Positions 32,577 through 41,498 of a DNA stretch of 64,000 nt are shown here, one piece after another. How positions within the stretch are numbered: position 1 is the first letter of the stretch; each line of letters begins with the position of its first letter. This DNA comes from RFXV01 sp038150465. Its GTDB lineage: Bacteria; Bacteroidota; Bacteroidia; Flavobacteriales; Schleiferiaceae. Both the position numbers and the translations under genes were made by a program. The DNA is taken from the NCBI GenBank assembly GCA_038150465.1, contig JAYOTP010000001.1:1-64000 (forward strand). The letters are read 5' to 3'. The notes under the pieces are model-generated. The model was given only the letters and a program-made list of their open reading frames with translations, did no database searches and was not told the origin of the DNA.

Positions 32577-33404
32577 GTGAGAAAGCTGCTGGAGCATCTG
32601 GCCTATTCCAATACAGTGGTCGCCGGTTCGGCAGCTGCGCTCGCCCTTACCCACTCGATCCGCTTTCCGCATGTACCCGCTTCCTACGCCTTGATGGTGT
32701 TCCTCGCGACCCTGGCCGCCTATGGATACATGCATCTGAGCGGATCTTTTGGAGGAGGTACCAAAGCAGAGCATCCCGTCCTGGCCTACACCGCGCGTCA
32801 TTCGTCTTTTTTACAGCTTATCTCCGGAATAAGCGCCTTGCTTGCCCTCGGTCTGCTGGTGGGCATGCATCTCCATTCTGCGCTCTGGCTTTTGCCGGCA
32901 TTGGTCAGCTCGGCCCTCTATCCGTCTACTCGATTTTGGCGCAAAGGCCTCCGGTCGTACCCGAGGCTGAAGCTGCCCCTGATCGCCCTTAACTGGAGCT
33001 GGGTATGTGCATTTGTTCCTCTGTACACAGCCGATGCACCGCTCGGGCTCATTCTCCTGCGCAGTTTGTTCGTCTTTTTCTGGATCGGCTCTTTGGCCAT
33101 TGCTTTTGATATCCGCGACCTTGAGTTTGACGATTCCAGTATTCAGACCCGTGCCCAAAGGGGCCGATCGGACGCCCTGCGGTTGGCTCAATTGTCCAAT
33201 CTGATTGCTTATTGCCTGCTCCTGACCGAGCACTCGCTGTTCTCCTCCTGTGGAAGTTGTGTACTCTTTGTTCTTGTGCCCGGGCTTTTGACCGCTTGGG
33301 GACTCAGACGGATCAACGACCGATTAGATCCGCTTTTCATCTCTTTTCACATGGAGGCCTTGCCGATCTTGATGGCCATGATGATCTGGATCGTTCAGCC
33401 ATGA
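32577..33404 (+). CDS. UbiA-like polytopic membrane protein
   Basis: A 275-residue membrane protein with about eight hydrophobic segments, starting with GTG. The segment AIAFDIRDLEFDD (about residue 180) looks like the second Asp-rich motif of UbiA prenyltransferases, but the first motif (NDxxDxxxD type) is absent: the matching position reads LAAYGYMHLSGSFGGG. It may be a UbiA-fold protein with altered or lost prenyl-diphosphate binding. It is divergent from hmgA, which is suggestive because homogentisate is a substrate of some UbiA prenyltransferases, but the link is inference. Confidence 0.65.
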   Translation: MRKLLEHLAYSNTVVAGSAAALALTHSIRFPHVPASYALMVFLATLAAYGYMHLSGSFGGGTKAEHPVLAYTARHSSFLQLISGISALLALGLLVGMHLHSALWLLPALVSSALYPSTRFWRKGLRSYPRLKLPLIALNWSWVCAFVPLYTADAPLGLILLRSLFVFFWIGSLAIAFDIRDLEFDDSSIQTRAQRGRSDALRLAQLSNLIAYCLLLTEHSLFSSCGSCVLFVLVPGLLTAWGLRRINDRLDPLFISFHMEALPILMAMMIWIVQP

Positions 33405-33438
33405 GGGCCATCCCCTTCCCTTCCTTTACATTCGTCTT

Positions 33439-34707
33439 GTGATACGAGCAAATCAAGCCGAAGAATGGGATAAGGCCGATCCGTTGGCCCACCTGAGATC
33501 GTCCTATCATTTCCCAAAAGATGCCGAGGGCCGGGAGACCGTCTACCTCACAGGAAATTCACTTGGGCTGCAGCCCAAGGCTGCGGAGAAATACCTGCTG
33601 GAAGAACTGGAAGACTGGAAGAATCTCGGTGTGGAAGGACACACCCGTTCCCGGCGACCCTGGGTGGATTATCACAGCTTTTTTCAGTCCTCACTGGCCC
33701 GGATCGTTGGGGCCAAGACAGAAGAAGTGGTGCCCATGAATGGCCTGACAGCCAACCTTCACCTCTTGATGGTCAGTTTCTTTCGCCCGGATCAAAAGCG
33801 GAACAAACTCCTGATCGAAGCCAAGGCCTTTCCGTCCGATCTCTACGCCCTCCGCTCCCAATTGCGCTTTCACGGCTTGACGGATGATCACCTCATCCTG
33901 TTGGAGAATCCCGACGGCTCCGACCAGTTGCATACCGAAGACATCCTGAAGCTCATAGAAGAAAGGGGCGATGAGATCGCCCTGAGCCTGATGGGCGGAG
34001 TCAATTACTATACAGGGCAGCTATTTGATATGCAACGCATCACCAAGGCGCTGAAAGCAAAAGGGGCCATGGTGGGCTGGGATCTGGCACACGCTGCTGG
34101 CAATGTGCCGCTCGCCCTGCACGATTGGGACGTGGATATGGCCGCCTGGTGCAGCTATAAATATCTGAACAGCGGTCCCGGGAGTGTGGCAGGGATCTTC
34201 ATCCACGAGCGCCACCACAATGTCAGGGACATACCTCGTTTCGAAGGCTGGTGGGGACACGACGACAAAAGCCGTTTCCTTATGGACGAAGTCTTTGAGC
34301 CCATGAAGACGGCCGAAGCCTGGCAATTGTCCAATGCACCCGTTCTGGCGATGGCAGCACACAGAGCCGCACTGGACCTCTTCGATCAGACCTCCATGGA
34401 GGAACTCAGGAAAAAATCGGTGCACCTGACCGGAATACTCGAAGGCATCCTTCTGGATATCGGCCAAAAACATCAGACCGGCTGGCGCCTTCTGACGCCT
34501 GCGGATCCAAAGGCCCGAGGTTGTCAGCTGTCCCTTTTCATTCCAAGTGAAGGCAAAGCGCTATTCGATCACATCAGCAGCCACGGTGTGGTGGCGGATT
34601 GGCGGAATCCGAACGTTATACGGATGGCCCCTGTTCCAATGTATAATTCGTATTCAGACCTCTACAGACTGCAGCAGATCATTCTCGACTTCTATGAAGA
34701 AACCTGA
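33439..34707 (+). CDS. kynU: kynureninase
   Basis: A 422-residue PLP enzyme that cleaves kynurenine or 3-hydroxykynurenine to anthranilate or 3-hydroxyanthranilate plus alanine. Visible are VYLTGNSLGLQPK near the start, GWDLAHAAGNVPL (PLP-ring Asp) and WCSYKYLNSGPG with the PLP-binding Lys241. It starts with GTG; TACATTCG (33427-33434) lies 4 nt before that codon. It overlaps kmo by 14 bp. Confidence 0.94.
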   Translation: MIRANQAEEWDKADPLAHLRSSYHFPKDAEGRETVYLTGNSLGLQPKAAEKYLLEELEDWKNLGVEGHTRSRRPWVDYHSFFQSSLARIVGAKTEEVVPMNGLTANLHLLMVSFFRPDQKRNKLLIEAKAFPSDLYALRSQLRFHGLTDDHLILLENPDGSDQLHTEDILKLIEERGDEIALSLMGGVNYYTGQLFDMQRITKALKAKGAMVGWDLAHAAGNVPLALHDWDVDMAAWCSYKYLNSGPGSVAGIFIHERHHNVRDIPRFEGWWGHDDKSRFLMDEVFEPMKTAEAWQLSNAPVLAMAAHRAALDLFDQTSMEELRKKSVHLTGILEGILLDIGQKHQTGWRLLTPADPKARGCQLSLFIPSEGKALFDHISSHGVVADWRNPNVIRMAPVPMYNSYSDLYRLQQIILDFYEET

Positions 34708-36040
34708 ACGCATCACCATAGCCGGTGCTGGACTTGTTGGCTCTCTTTTAAGTGTCTACCTCGGCAAAAGAGGGCACCAGGTCCACCTCATCGAACGCCG
34801 TCCGGATTCGCGGCGAACTTCGGTCTATCAAGGACGATCGATCAATTTGGCCTTGTCCGATAGAGGGTGGCGGGCATTGGAGGAAGTGGAGGCCAATCAG
34901 GCCGTGCGGGAAATTGCGATTCCCATGAGGCGCCGTGTCATGCACGATGCACAGGGAAAACTCACCTATCAGGACTACGGAAAGGAAGGTCAGGCCATCT
35001 ATTCTGTGAGCCGCGGATTGCTCAATCAACGCTTGTTGGATCTTGCAGAAGAGCTTCCCAATGTGCGCATGTCCTTCGGGCAGCGGGTTCTCTCTGTCGA
35101 TCAGGAAAAGGCCCAGGTGGTGATCGAAGAAGACGGAAACGGACAAAGCACGATCGAAGCAGATTGGCTCTTCGGTGCCGACGGCGCATTTTCCCAGGTG
35201 CGCTCCTCCATGATGAGCAATCATCGATTCAGCTATGAGCAGCAATTCATCGACCACGGCTATAAGGAACTGAGTATTCCTGCAGCAGCGGATGGAAGCT
35301 TTCAACTGGAAAAAGAGGCACTTCACATCTGGCCAAGGGGCGAACACATGCTCATCGCACTGCCCAACCCGGACGGCACATTCACCTGCACCTTGTTCTT
35401 CCCTTATGAAGGTCCTGAATCATTTGAGAGCCTGGATACTGTGGAGAAAGCACGTGCATTCTTCGAGGAGGAATTTCCCGATGCACTGGAGTTGATGCCC
35501 CACTTCGATCAGGAATGGGCGGAGAACCCCAACAGTGCGCTGTGCAACATTCGCTGTTATCCATGGGTACACGGTTCCACGGCACTCATTGGCGATTCGG
35601 CACATGCCATCGTCCCGTTTTACGGGCAGGGAATGAACTCCGGATTTGAGGACTGCCGCGTTCTTGCGGCCATCCTCGATGAGGAAGAAGACTGGTCGGA
35701 GGCCATGCAGATCTATCAGCGTGAACGCAAAGCCAGTGGGGATGCCATCGCAGAACTCGCCATGCGCAATTTCATTGAGATGCGCGACCTGACGGCGGAT
35801 CCGGAATTCTTACTCAGAAAAAAGATCGAAGCCCGGGTCAACGAAAAATTCCCGGATGTTTGGACCCCGCTCTACAGCATGGTGACCTTTTCGCACACAC
35901 CCTATGAAGAGGCCCTGCGCATCGGAAAGATCCACGATCGGATCATGGCGGATGTCATGTGCCGGGAGGACATTGAAAGCATGTGGGATTCCCCTGAGGT
36001 GATGGCCGCTGTACTCGAAAACGCCGAACGGCATCTTTGA
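34694..36040 (+). CDS. kmo: kynurenine 3-monooxygenase
   Basis: A 448-residue FAD-dependent hydroxylase. FAD-binding motifs: ITIAGAGLVGSLLSVYL near the start, LFGADGAFS in the middle, and IGDSAHAIVPFYGQGMNSG. RSINLALSDRG is a conserved KMO block. It makes 3-hydroxykynurenine, the preferred substrate of KynU next door; together they lead to 3-hydroxyanthranilate and so to quinolinate/NAD or to catabolism. The ATG at 34694 sits inside the kynU end; longer upstream frames overlap kynU more and lack coding character. Confidence 0.94.
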   Translation: MKKPERITIAGAGLVGSLLSVYLGKRGHQVHLIERRPDSRRTSVYQGRSINLALSDRGWRALEEVEANQAVREIAIPMRRRVMHDAQGKLTYQDYGKEGQAIYSVSRGLLNQRLLDLAEELPNVRMSFGQRVLSVDQEKAQVVIEEDGNGQSTIEADWLFGADGAFSQVRSSMMSNHRFSYEQQFIDHGYKELSIPAAADGSFQLEKEALHIWPRGEHMLIALPNPDGTFTCTLFFPYEGPESFESLDTVEKARAFFEEEFPDALELMPHFDQEWAENPNSALCNIRCYPWVHGSTALIGDSAHAIVPFYGQGMNSGFEDCRVLAAILDEEEDWSEAMQIYQRERKASGDAIAELAMRNFIEMRDLTADPEFLLRKKIEARVNEKFPDVWTPLYSMVTFSHTPYEEALRIGKIHDRIMADVMCREDIESMWDSPEVMAAVLENAERHL

Positions 36041-36049
36041 AAAGGCCGC

Positions 36050-36457
36050 TCAGTTCTGTCGGGTCTGCAGGTATTCGTCCACAATGAAGACCACGTTCTG
36101 ATTCACCAGAGGCTTGGTGATGTAGCCCTGAACGAAATCATAGCTGTATGAACGCTTTTGGTCTTCTTTAGAGATCGACGAACTCACCATGTATACATGA
36201 CTGTGCTCGTTCAGGAAGCGCTCCTGATACGCATCCAGGAATTCGAATCCATTGAGCACCGGCATATTGATGTCCACGAGGATGATCCCTGGTGGATCCG
36301 TTCCCTCAGATCGCCTGTTCGCCAAAAAGTCCAAGCCCGCTTGCCCCTCGGATACAATGTGGATGCGTGCATCTGAAAAAGCGCGCAGGATCACATTCTT
36401 CAATACGAAGTTGTTGATCTCGTCGTCGTCAATTATTAGGATCTCAGGGGTACTCAT
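36050..36457 (-). CDS. single-domain response regulator
   Basis: A 135-residue receiver domain with no output domain. It has the acidic pair (LIIDDDE, residues 8-13), phospho-acceptor Asp62 in ILVDINMP, a Ser run in YMVSSSIS, and the conserved Lys in YITKPL. It likely acts as a relay or a protein-binding switch. Its ATG overlaps the stop of the upstream AraC-type regulator by one base, making it the last gene of the four-gene signalling set. Confidence 0.87.
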   Translation of the reverse strand: MSTPEILIIDDDEINNFVLKNVILRAFSDARIHIVSEGQAGLDFLANRRSEGTDPPGIILVDINMPVLNGFEFLDAYQERFLNEHSHVYMVSSSISKEDQKRSYSYDFVQGYITKPLVNQNVVFIVDEYLQTRQN

Positions 36458-37194
36458 TAGTTGGATTTTGCATCTGAAGGAGTGACGCCGAAGCGTGCTT
36501 TGTAGCATTTTCCGAAGTAAGATAGACTTCGGAAACCGAGTTTGAATGCGATGTCCTTGATGGGCATCTCAGATTCAACCAATAATTCCTTCGCTTTTTT
36601 CAGTTTGATCTCATTGATGTATTTCACCGGAGTCATTTGGGCTTTCTCCTTGACCTGGGCCTCCAGCTTCACATAGCTGAGCCCCATATCACCAGCAAGC
36701 TGAGGAATGGTGAAGTTCTTGAACTTATATTTTTTAATGACTAAAGAGTCGAGCATGGCCAGAACGGGGTCTTTGACCGGCAGATCCGTATTCCGTTCAG
36801 GGTTTGATGTGTACAGCGAACGCATTTGGGCCTGCTTCCGAAGCAGATTGTTCAGTCTAGCGATCAGGACCTCTGCACGCACAGGCTTGACCAAGTAGTC
36901 GTCTGCGCCCAATTCATAGCCTCCGATCAGGTTTTCGTCCTGACCAAGTGCGGTGAGGAGAACGACCGGTACGTCTTTCAACTCGCCCATACTCCGCACC
37001 TTCTTCAGCAACTCATAGCCGTTCATCTCGGGCATCATGATGTCCGATACGATGATGTCGGGCCGTGATCGGCCCAGCATTTCCAGCGCCTGTTGGCCAT
37101 CCTCGGCACTTTCAACAGAAAATTGACCCGCCAAAAGCATTTCCATGCTTTCCAGCAGATCCCTGTTGTCCTCGACCAAAAGCACTTTTTTCAT
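36457..37194 (-). CDS. response regulator with AraC-type DNA-binding domain
   Basis: A 245-residue protein: receiver domain (Asp51 in IVSDIMMP, Thr80 and Lys102 of the switch) and an AraC/XylS helix-turn-helix domain (about residues 145-245, ending DIAFKLGFRSLSYFGKCYKARFG with the usual second HTH). It probably activates transcription upon phosphorylation. Bacteroidota often keep this output domain on hybrid two-component systems; here it is separate and follows a kinase gene 16 bp upstream. Confidence 0.9.
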   Translation of the reverse strand: MKKVLLVEDNRDLLESMEMLLAGQFSVESAEDGQQALEMLGRSRPDIIVSDIMMPEMNGYELLKKVRSMGELKDVPVVLLTALGQDENLIGGYELGADDYLVKPVRAEVLIARLNNLLRKQAQMRSLYTSNPERNTDLPVKDPVLAMLDSLVIKKYKFKNFTIPQLAGDMGLSYVKLEAQVKEKAQMTPVKYINEIKLKKAKELLVESEMPIKDIAFKLGFRSLSYFGKCYKARFGVTPSDAKSN

Positions 37195-37210
37195 TCAGCC
37201 TACAAATTAC

Positions 37211-38329
37211 TCAGCTTCTTTCGTATGGCCAATATATGTGAAAGCAGCTGCCCTTATCCTCGGTGCTGTCCACCCTCATCTCCCCTCGATGCATGTTCAC
37301 GAATTCGCGAATGACCGATAGGGCCGCTCCCGTTCCTTCAATGTTCAATGCATTCGCCGCACGGTAGAATGGCTCAAATATCCGTGTCTGCTCGTCTTGT
37401 GGTATCCCGATCCCTTCATCCTCCACACGCATCGACAGCGCATCCTTTCCGTATTCCAGAATGCAGCGAACCTCTGTTGGTGCCTTGGAATATTTCAAGG
37501 CATTGCTCAGTAAGTTGGATACCACATAGCGGGCCATTTGCTCATCTGCCTGCATCAGTTGCGCACCTCCATGTTCCTCCAAAGTGATCTTTCGTTGTGG
37601 ATGGCCTTCCTGCGCTTTGTCGATCTCAGAGGCCACCAAGGCTGTCCACTCCAGTGGGATCGGATGGAAAGGATTTTTCTGTTGAGTGGCCTTGCCCGAG
37701 GCCACAATGTCTTTGATCATAGCGTCCAGGCGATCCACCTGTTTCTGCATTTTCCCGAACAAGTGAAGATGGCGTTCTGACTTGTCCTCCTCCTTTTCCC
37801 ATGCCCTCAAAATATCCAGCTGCATCTGAAGAACGGCCAGAGGCGTTTTGAATTCATGCGATGCCATGGTCAGAAGCTTCTGCCGCAGATCGTGGATCTC
37901 CTTCTCCTGCGACCAGGCCTTCATGAGGTCTTCGGTGAGCAGCACACTCTCTGTGACATCTGTACAAACCGATACAGAAAATCCCTCGGGAAGAAGTGTG
38001 CTTCGCGCTTCATTCACCCATTTCATACTCAGCCATATAGGCGCGCCATCCTTCCTTCTCAACATGATGCGGATCGCTGCACCCTCTCGGTACAGCATAC
38101 GGGCCAGCATGCCCTCATCCATCTCGGATCGGAATTGTTCGTGGAAAAAGTCAAGCAATTCGCGGCCACTGAATTCAGCCGGATCATAGCCCAATAAACT
38201 GCGAACGGATCGGCTGCAATGCACGATGCTCTTGTCTGGCGCATGAATACAGACGAGGTCTGAAGAGTGGCGTGCAACGACCTTATCGAAGTCCACCTTT
38301 TCTTCCAATGAATTCACTTGTTCGTCCAT
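37211..38329 (-). CDS. PAS-domain sensor histidine kinase
   Basis: A 372-residue soluble kinase with no membrane helix. A PAS domain covers about residues 15-130 (LVCIHAPDKSIVHCSRSVRSLLGYD), then the dimerisation domain with phospho-accepting His158 (SHEFKTPLAVL), the N-box NLLSNALKYS, and G-boxes (VEDEGIGIPQDEQ, GTGAALSV; the usual second G box GxGLG is altered to GTGAALSV). It would sense an intracellular cue and probably phosphorylates one of the two adjacent regulators. It lies between the LuxR-type regulator and the AraC-type regulator. Confidence 0.9.
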   Translation of the reverse strand: MDEQVNSLEEKVDFDKVVARHSSDLVCIHAPDKSIVHCSRSVRSLLGYDPAEFSGRELLDFFHEQFRSEMDEGMLARMLYREGAAIRIMLRRKDGAPIWLSMKWVNEARSTLLPEGFSVSVCTDVTESVLLTEDLMKAWSQEKEIHDLRQKLLTMASHEFKTPLAVLQMQLDILRAWEKEEDKSERHLHLFGKMQKQVDRLDAMIKDIVASGKATQQKNPFHPIPLEWTALVASEIDKAQEGHPQRKITLEEHGGAQLMQADEQMARYVVSNLLSNALKYSKAPTEVRCILEYGKDALSMRVEDEGIGIPQDEQTRIFEPFYRAANALNIEGTGAALSVIREFVNMHRGEMRVDSTEDKGSCFHIYWPYERS

Positions 38330-38368
38330 GCGTTTTCAGGGCCTGGAACGTCTCAGCCCTTCTGTCTG

Positions 38369-38986
38369 TCAGACAAACTGATACATCTTGGCGTAGTTGA
38401 TCAGGTCCACCAAGTTCTTTGCCTGAAGTTTATTGAGCAATCGCTGCTTGTAGGTACTCACCGTTTTGTCGCTGATACCCAATTCTTCAGAGATGTCCTT
38501 GTTTGACTTTCCGATGGAAAGCAATTTGAGGACCTCGCTTTCCCGGGTGGACAACTTGATCTTGCGCTCCTTTTCCTTGATGGGCGTATTGACCTTGTAC
38601 AGCGTTTCATTGAAGATCTCCTTCCCATCCATGACCTCAGTGACCGCCTGGATCACCTGCTTGGGGTCATCGTCCTTGGATATATAGCCTGCAGCACCCA
38701 TTTTCCGGACAGTAGGTCCGTAGATCTCCTCGGGATGCATGCTCATGATCAAAAAGCGCACACCCGGATGGGTGTCTTTCAGTGAACGAAGAGCCGTGAT
38801 CCCATTCATCTTCGGCATATCGATGTCCAGGAGCACCACGTCAGCCTCGATCGAATCGAGCATTTGGGACAACTCCTCTCCATTGTTTACCTCTCCGACC
38901 AACTGAACATCGTCTTGGAATTTGATGTACAGGTCCAGCCCTTTTCTGACAATGGCGTGGTCGTCTGCTATGATCACTCTAACCAT
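38369..38986 (-). CDS. NarL/LuxR-type response regulator
   Basis: A 205-residue protein: receiver domain with Asp54 (VLLDIDMP) and Lys in GYISKDDDP, then a LuxR-type HTH (about 145-200: LSTRESEVLKLLSIGKSNKDI, KTVSTYKQRLLNKL). First gene of the signalling set. The ATG at 38986 is chosen because TATATTTG (39005-39012) lies 18 nt before it; a frame to 39025 would cross this promoter. Confidence 0.92.
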   Translation of the reverse strand: MVRVIIADDHAIVRKGLDLYIKFQDDVQLVGEVNNGEELSQMLDSIEADVVLLDIDMPKMNGITALRSLKDTHPGVRFLIMSMHPEEIYGPTVRKMGAAGYISKDDDPKQVIQAVTEVMDGKEIFNETLYKVNTPIKEKERKIKLSTRESEVLKLLSIGKSNKDISEELGISDKTVSTYKQRLLNKLQAKNLVDLINYAKMYQFV

Positions 38987-39004
38987 GGGTGCAATGATTG
39001 ATTT

Positions 39005-39012
39005 CAAATATA
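39005..39012 (-). promoter_or_regulatory. -7 box of the signalling operon
   Basis: TATATTTG on the minus strand, an exact TAnnTTTG match, 18 nt before the ATG at 38986. It would drive the four-gene set through 36050. Confidence 0.55.
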
Positions 39013-39194
39013 GTCTTTTATGCAAGTGAATGAGGGGACAGGTTTGTGCTGTGCCGCACTTTGAGCCCTTCTAACACTGGTCCGGAACATCCTCGGATGT
39101 CATTTAGGAATTTCTCCGGTTACTCGGGCATATCAATATGCTTACATTCGTTTCGTCGTTGGCTCGTTGAAAAACTTCCACCTCATTTGAACCA

Positions 39195-40043
39195 ATGAAA
39201 ACCTACGAGATGAACTACCTTTTTATTCTCGCATTTGCTTCCCTTTTGTTCCTGACGCGCGTCATCGTTCGCTTGCAGAAGGAAAATATGCGGATGAAAG
39301 CGGAGCTGCAAAGAGAAAAAGAGGAGATCCAAAGCCTGCAACGTTCCGCCTTTGCTCAGCAAAAACTACTCTCCCTGATCTCCCACCACATTCGGGGACC
39401 CTTCCAGTTCGTCTTGAGGATGTCGGACCTGTTGAGCAACAAGTGGAAAGACATTCAGGAAAAGGAACGGAACGAAAGCGTGCACATGATCCGGAACAGT
39501 CTGGATGAAATGGACCGGACACTGCGCGATGTGATCGACTGGGCGCGCAGAAAGCAGGAGGGAGAAGAAAACAGTTCGAGCGTCATGCAATCGGGCGATA
39601 TCGTTGCAGAAGAAGCTACTTTTTTGGCCAGTGCAGCCCGCTGGAAGGAAATACAGATCATGGAACGGGTGGACATCGACGCCCCGGTCACTGTAGACAA
39701 AGGTGCACTCCACCTGATCATGCAGAATTTGATCAGCAATGCTTTGAAGTACAGCCAAAAAGGACAGATCATCGAAGTGTTCTCGGAGCCATATGGCCTT
39801 GGATTGTTGTCGATCGGAGTTGCGGATGAGGCAGGCGGTCTGCCAGAGGATGCCGCCAATCGTATTTTCTCTCCTGCCGGACACGAAAGCAGTTCAGGCA
39901 CTCTTGAGGAACAAGGCACCGGTGTCGGTCTGTTGCTGGCTCAGGATCTGGCCGAACAAATGGGTACAGAGATCCAGCTTATTTCCGACGAGAAGGGGAG
40001 TCGATTCTTTTTGGTGTTTCCGACTTCCACATCTCAGGAATAA
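39195..40043 (+). CDS. membrane-anchored sensor histidine kinase
   Basis: A 282-residue kinase with one N-terminal membrane helix (about 7-25), a short coiled coil, then His64 in ISHHIRGPF, N-box NLISNALKYS (about residue 180), and G-boxes DEAGGLPED and GTGVGLLLAQDLAEQMG. There is no periplasmic sensor domain and no cognate regulator gene beside it; the neighbouring divergent NarL-type regulator is a possible partner. TACATTCG at 39143-39150 is a possible -7 element. The last 65 bp overlap the convergent nadE gene. Confidence 0.87.
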   Translation: MKTYEMNYLFILAFASLLFLTRVIVRLQKENMRMKAELQREKEEIQSLQRSAFAQQKLLSLISHHIRGPFQFVLRMSDLLSNKWKDIQEKERNESVHMIRNSLDEMDRTLRDVIDWARRKQEGEENSSSVMQSGDIVAEEATFLASAARWKEIQIMERVDIDAPVTVDKGALHLIMQNLISNALKYSQKGQIIEVFSEPYGLGLLSIGVADEAGGLPEDAANRIFSPAGHESSSGTLEEQGTGVGLLLAQDLAEQMGTEIQLISDEKGSRFFLVFPTSTSQE

Positions 40044-40821
40044 GGCACACTGGGATCTCCTGCATCTTGTGCTGATTGGCCTGATGAAGCCTGGTATAGA
40101 TATCCATCACTTCGAGCTCACGCGGACTCCAGCCTTCCCTTGAAGAAGTTTCTTTGACCTGCTCCATGGCCCATTCCAACTCAGCGTAGGAGGCCCCCAG
40201 CTGATCTTCGTCTCCTCTTCCATCCGCCCAAAGACCATCGGTTGGCGCCGCTTGCAGAATGCTCTGTGGAACGCCCAAATGAGCTGCAAGCGAAAAGACC
40301 TCTGACTTATTGAGGTCAGCGATCGGACTCAGGTCCACACCGCCATCGCCGTACTTGGTGTAGAATCCCACTCCGAAGTCTTCCACTTTATTGCCCGTGC
40401 CCGCGACCAGTAGTCCATGCGTCTGCGCAACGAGATAGAGCGTAGTCATTCGCAAACGGGCCCGTGCATTGGCCAAAGCCAGTTCCCTCTGGGCACTTTG
40501 CTCGCTGCTGAGCGTCTGAGAAAATTGATCGAATACCGGGCTCAGATCGAATGTTCGCTCCTCCACCTGAGGATGACTCGTCTTCAATTTATCAATGTGC
40601 TCAGAAGCCCGCTGCAATTGATCCGAAGCCTGATGGATCGGCATCTGCACACAAATGAGGCGAAGGCCTGTTCGTGCGCAGAGCGCACTGGTCAAAGCAG
40701 AGTCGACCCCACCGCTGATACCAACCACAAACCCCTGACTGCCTGCCTGTTTTGCGTATGCTTTCAGCCAATGGACGATGTGCCCTCCCACATTTTCGCA
40801 ATCCAAGCCTTTCAACTGCAT
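39979..40821 (-). CDS. nadE: NH3-dependent NAD synthetase
   Basis: A 280-residue enzyme that makes NAD from deamido-NAD, ATP and ammonia. The P-loop is VVGISGGVDSALTSAL; GTGNKVEDFGVGFYTKYGDGG and the APTDGLW motif follow. The body ends around QHKMQEIPV; the last about 20 residues (starting LIPEMWKSE) are encoded in the overlap with the kinase gene and look like an extension. No amidotransferase (glutaminase) domain is present. The start codon overlaps the upstream OM-barrel gene stop by one base. Confidence 0.93.
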   Translation of the reverse strand: MQLKGLDCENVGGHIVHWLKAYAKQAGSQGFVVGISGGVDSALTSALCARTGLRLICVQMPIHQASDQLQRASEHIDKLKTSHPQVEERTFDLSPVFDQFSQTLSSEQSAQRELALANARARLRMTTLYLVAQTHGLLVAGTGNKVEDFGVGFYTKYGDGGVDLSPIADLNKSEVFSLAAHLGVPQSILQAAPTDGLWADGRGDEDQLGASYAELEWAMEQVKETSSREGWSPRELEVMDIYTRLHQANQHKMQEIPVCLIPEMWKSETPKRIDSPSRRK

Positions 40822-41462
40822 CAGAAAAAGAATCCAAAAGTGAATTGTACTCCATAGAAGCGGAAGTTGTCCCGCTTGCTGATCCGTGGGTCGTCATCTT
40901 TCAGCGCATCGTTCAATCCCATGGTGAAGTCTGCACCAAGTACGATCGCTGATGAACCATCGATCTCATATTCAGCGCCCAGACCGATGATGAATTGCGT
41001 TTGTATCGGTGTAAAGTAGTTCTCCAGATGCTGCTCTTCCATTCGATCGGGAAGGAGTTCGACCCGCTCCCTTGTGCGAAATCCGATGCCGCCGCCAAAC
41101 TTGGCGAAATAGGTCATCCGGTCGAACTGCTGGGTCTGCATCTTCAGAACCAACGGAATATCCACAGAGCCCAATGTGTATTCACCGACCGTATCGGATA
41201 TGTCCAGATGGGCCTGCCGGGAGGCGATGGTCATTCCTGAGCTCAGCGCATAGCGGTCCGTCATGAAGAAGTCGGCCATCAATCCATACGACCAGCGCGT
41301 ACGTGTTTCGGACGTCCAGTCGTTCGCATCGGCATTGAGCCAATTCACAGACGGTCCGACCATGAGGCCAAAACGCATGGATTGCTGGGCGTCCACCCGG
41401 AGGCAGGTGATCGTAAGGCTTGCCGCCAGAATAAGGGCGTGGTGGGGTCGAAAACGGAACAT
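40821..41462 (-). CDS. outer-membrane beta-barrel protein
   Basis: A 213-residue protein with signal peptide (LILAASLTITCLRVDAQQ) and a pattern of short amphipathic strands ending in aromatic FTFGFFF, as in the PorT_2/OMP_b-brl group. Gly-rich turns and repeated strand starts (RFGLMVGP, GLMADFFMTDRYALSSGM) support a small barrel. It lies between nadE and gldB, a place often taken by an OM protein in Bacteroidota. It is not PorT, which is encoded at 60237. TAATTTCG (41480-41487) may be its -7 box. Confidence 0.8.
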   Translation of the reverse strand: MFRFRPHHALILAASLTITCLRVDAQQSMRFGLMVGPSVNWLNADANDWTSETRTRWSYGLMADFFMTDRYALSSGMTIASRQAHLDISDTVGEYTLGSVDIPLVLKMQTQQFDRMTYFAKFGGGIGFRTRERVELLPDRMEEQHLENYFTPIQTQFIIGLGAEYEIDGSSAIVLGADFTMGLNDALKDDDPRISKRDNFRFYGVQFTFGFFF

Positions 41463-41498
41463 GCTCAGTGTATTTTAGCCGAAATTAAACTGCATCTC

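Noticed and set aside
32487..32801. 105-codon N-terminal extension of hmgA
   Set aside because: The extension is Cys/His/Arg-rich, overlaps the start of the divergent membrane-protein gene and lies before the family start MPMYHRLG.
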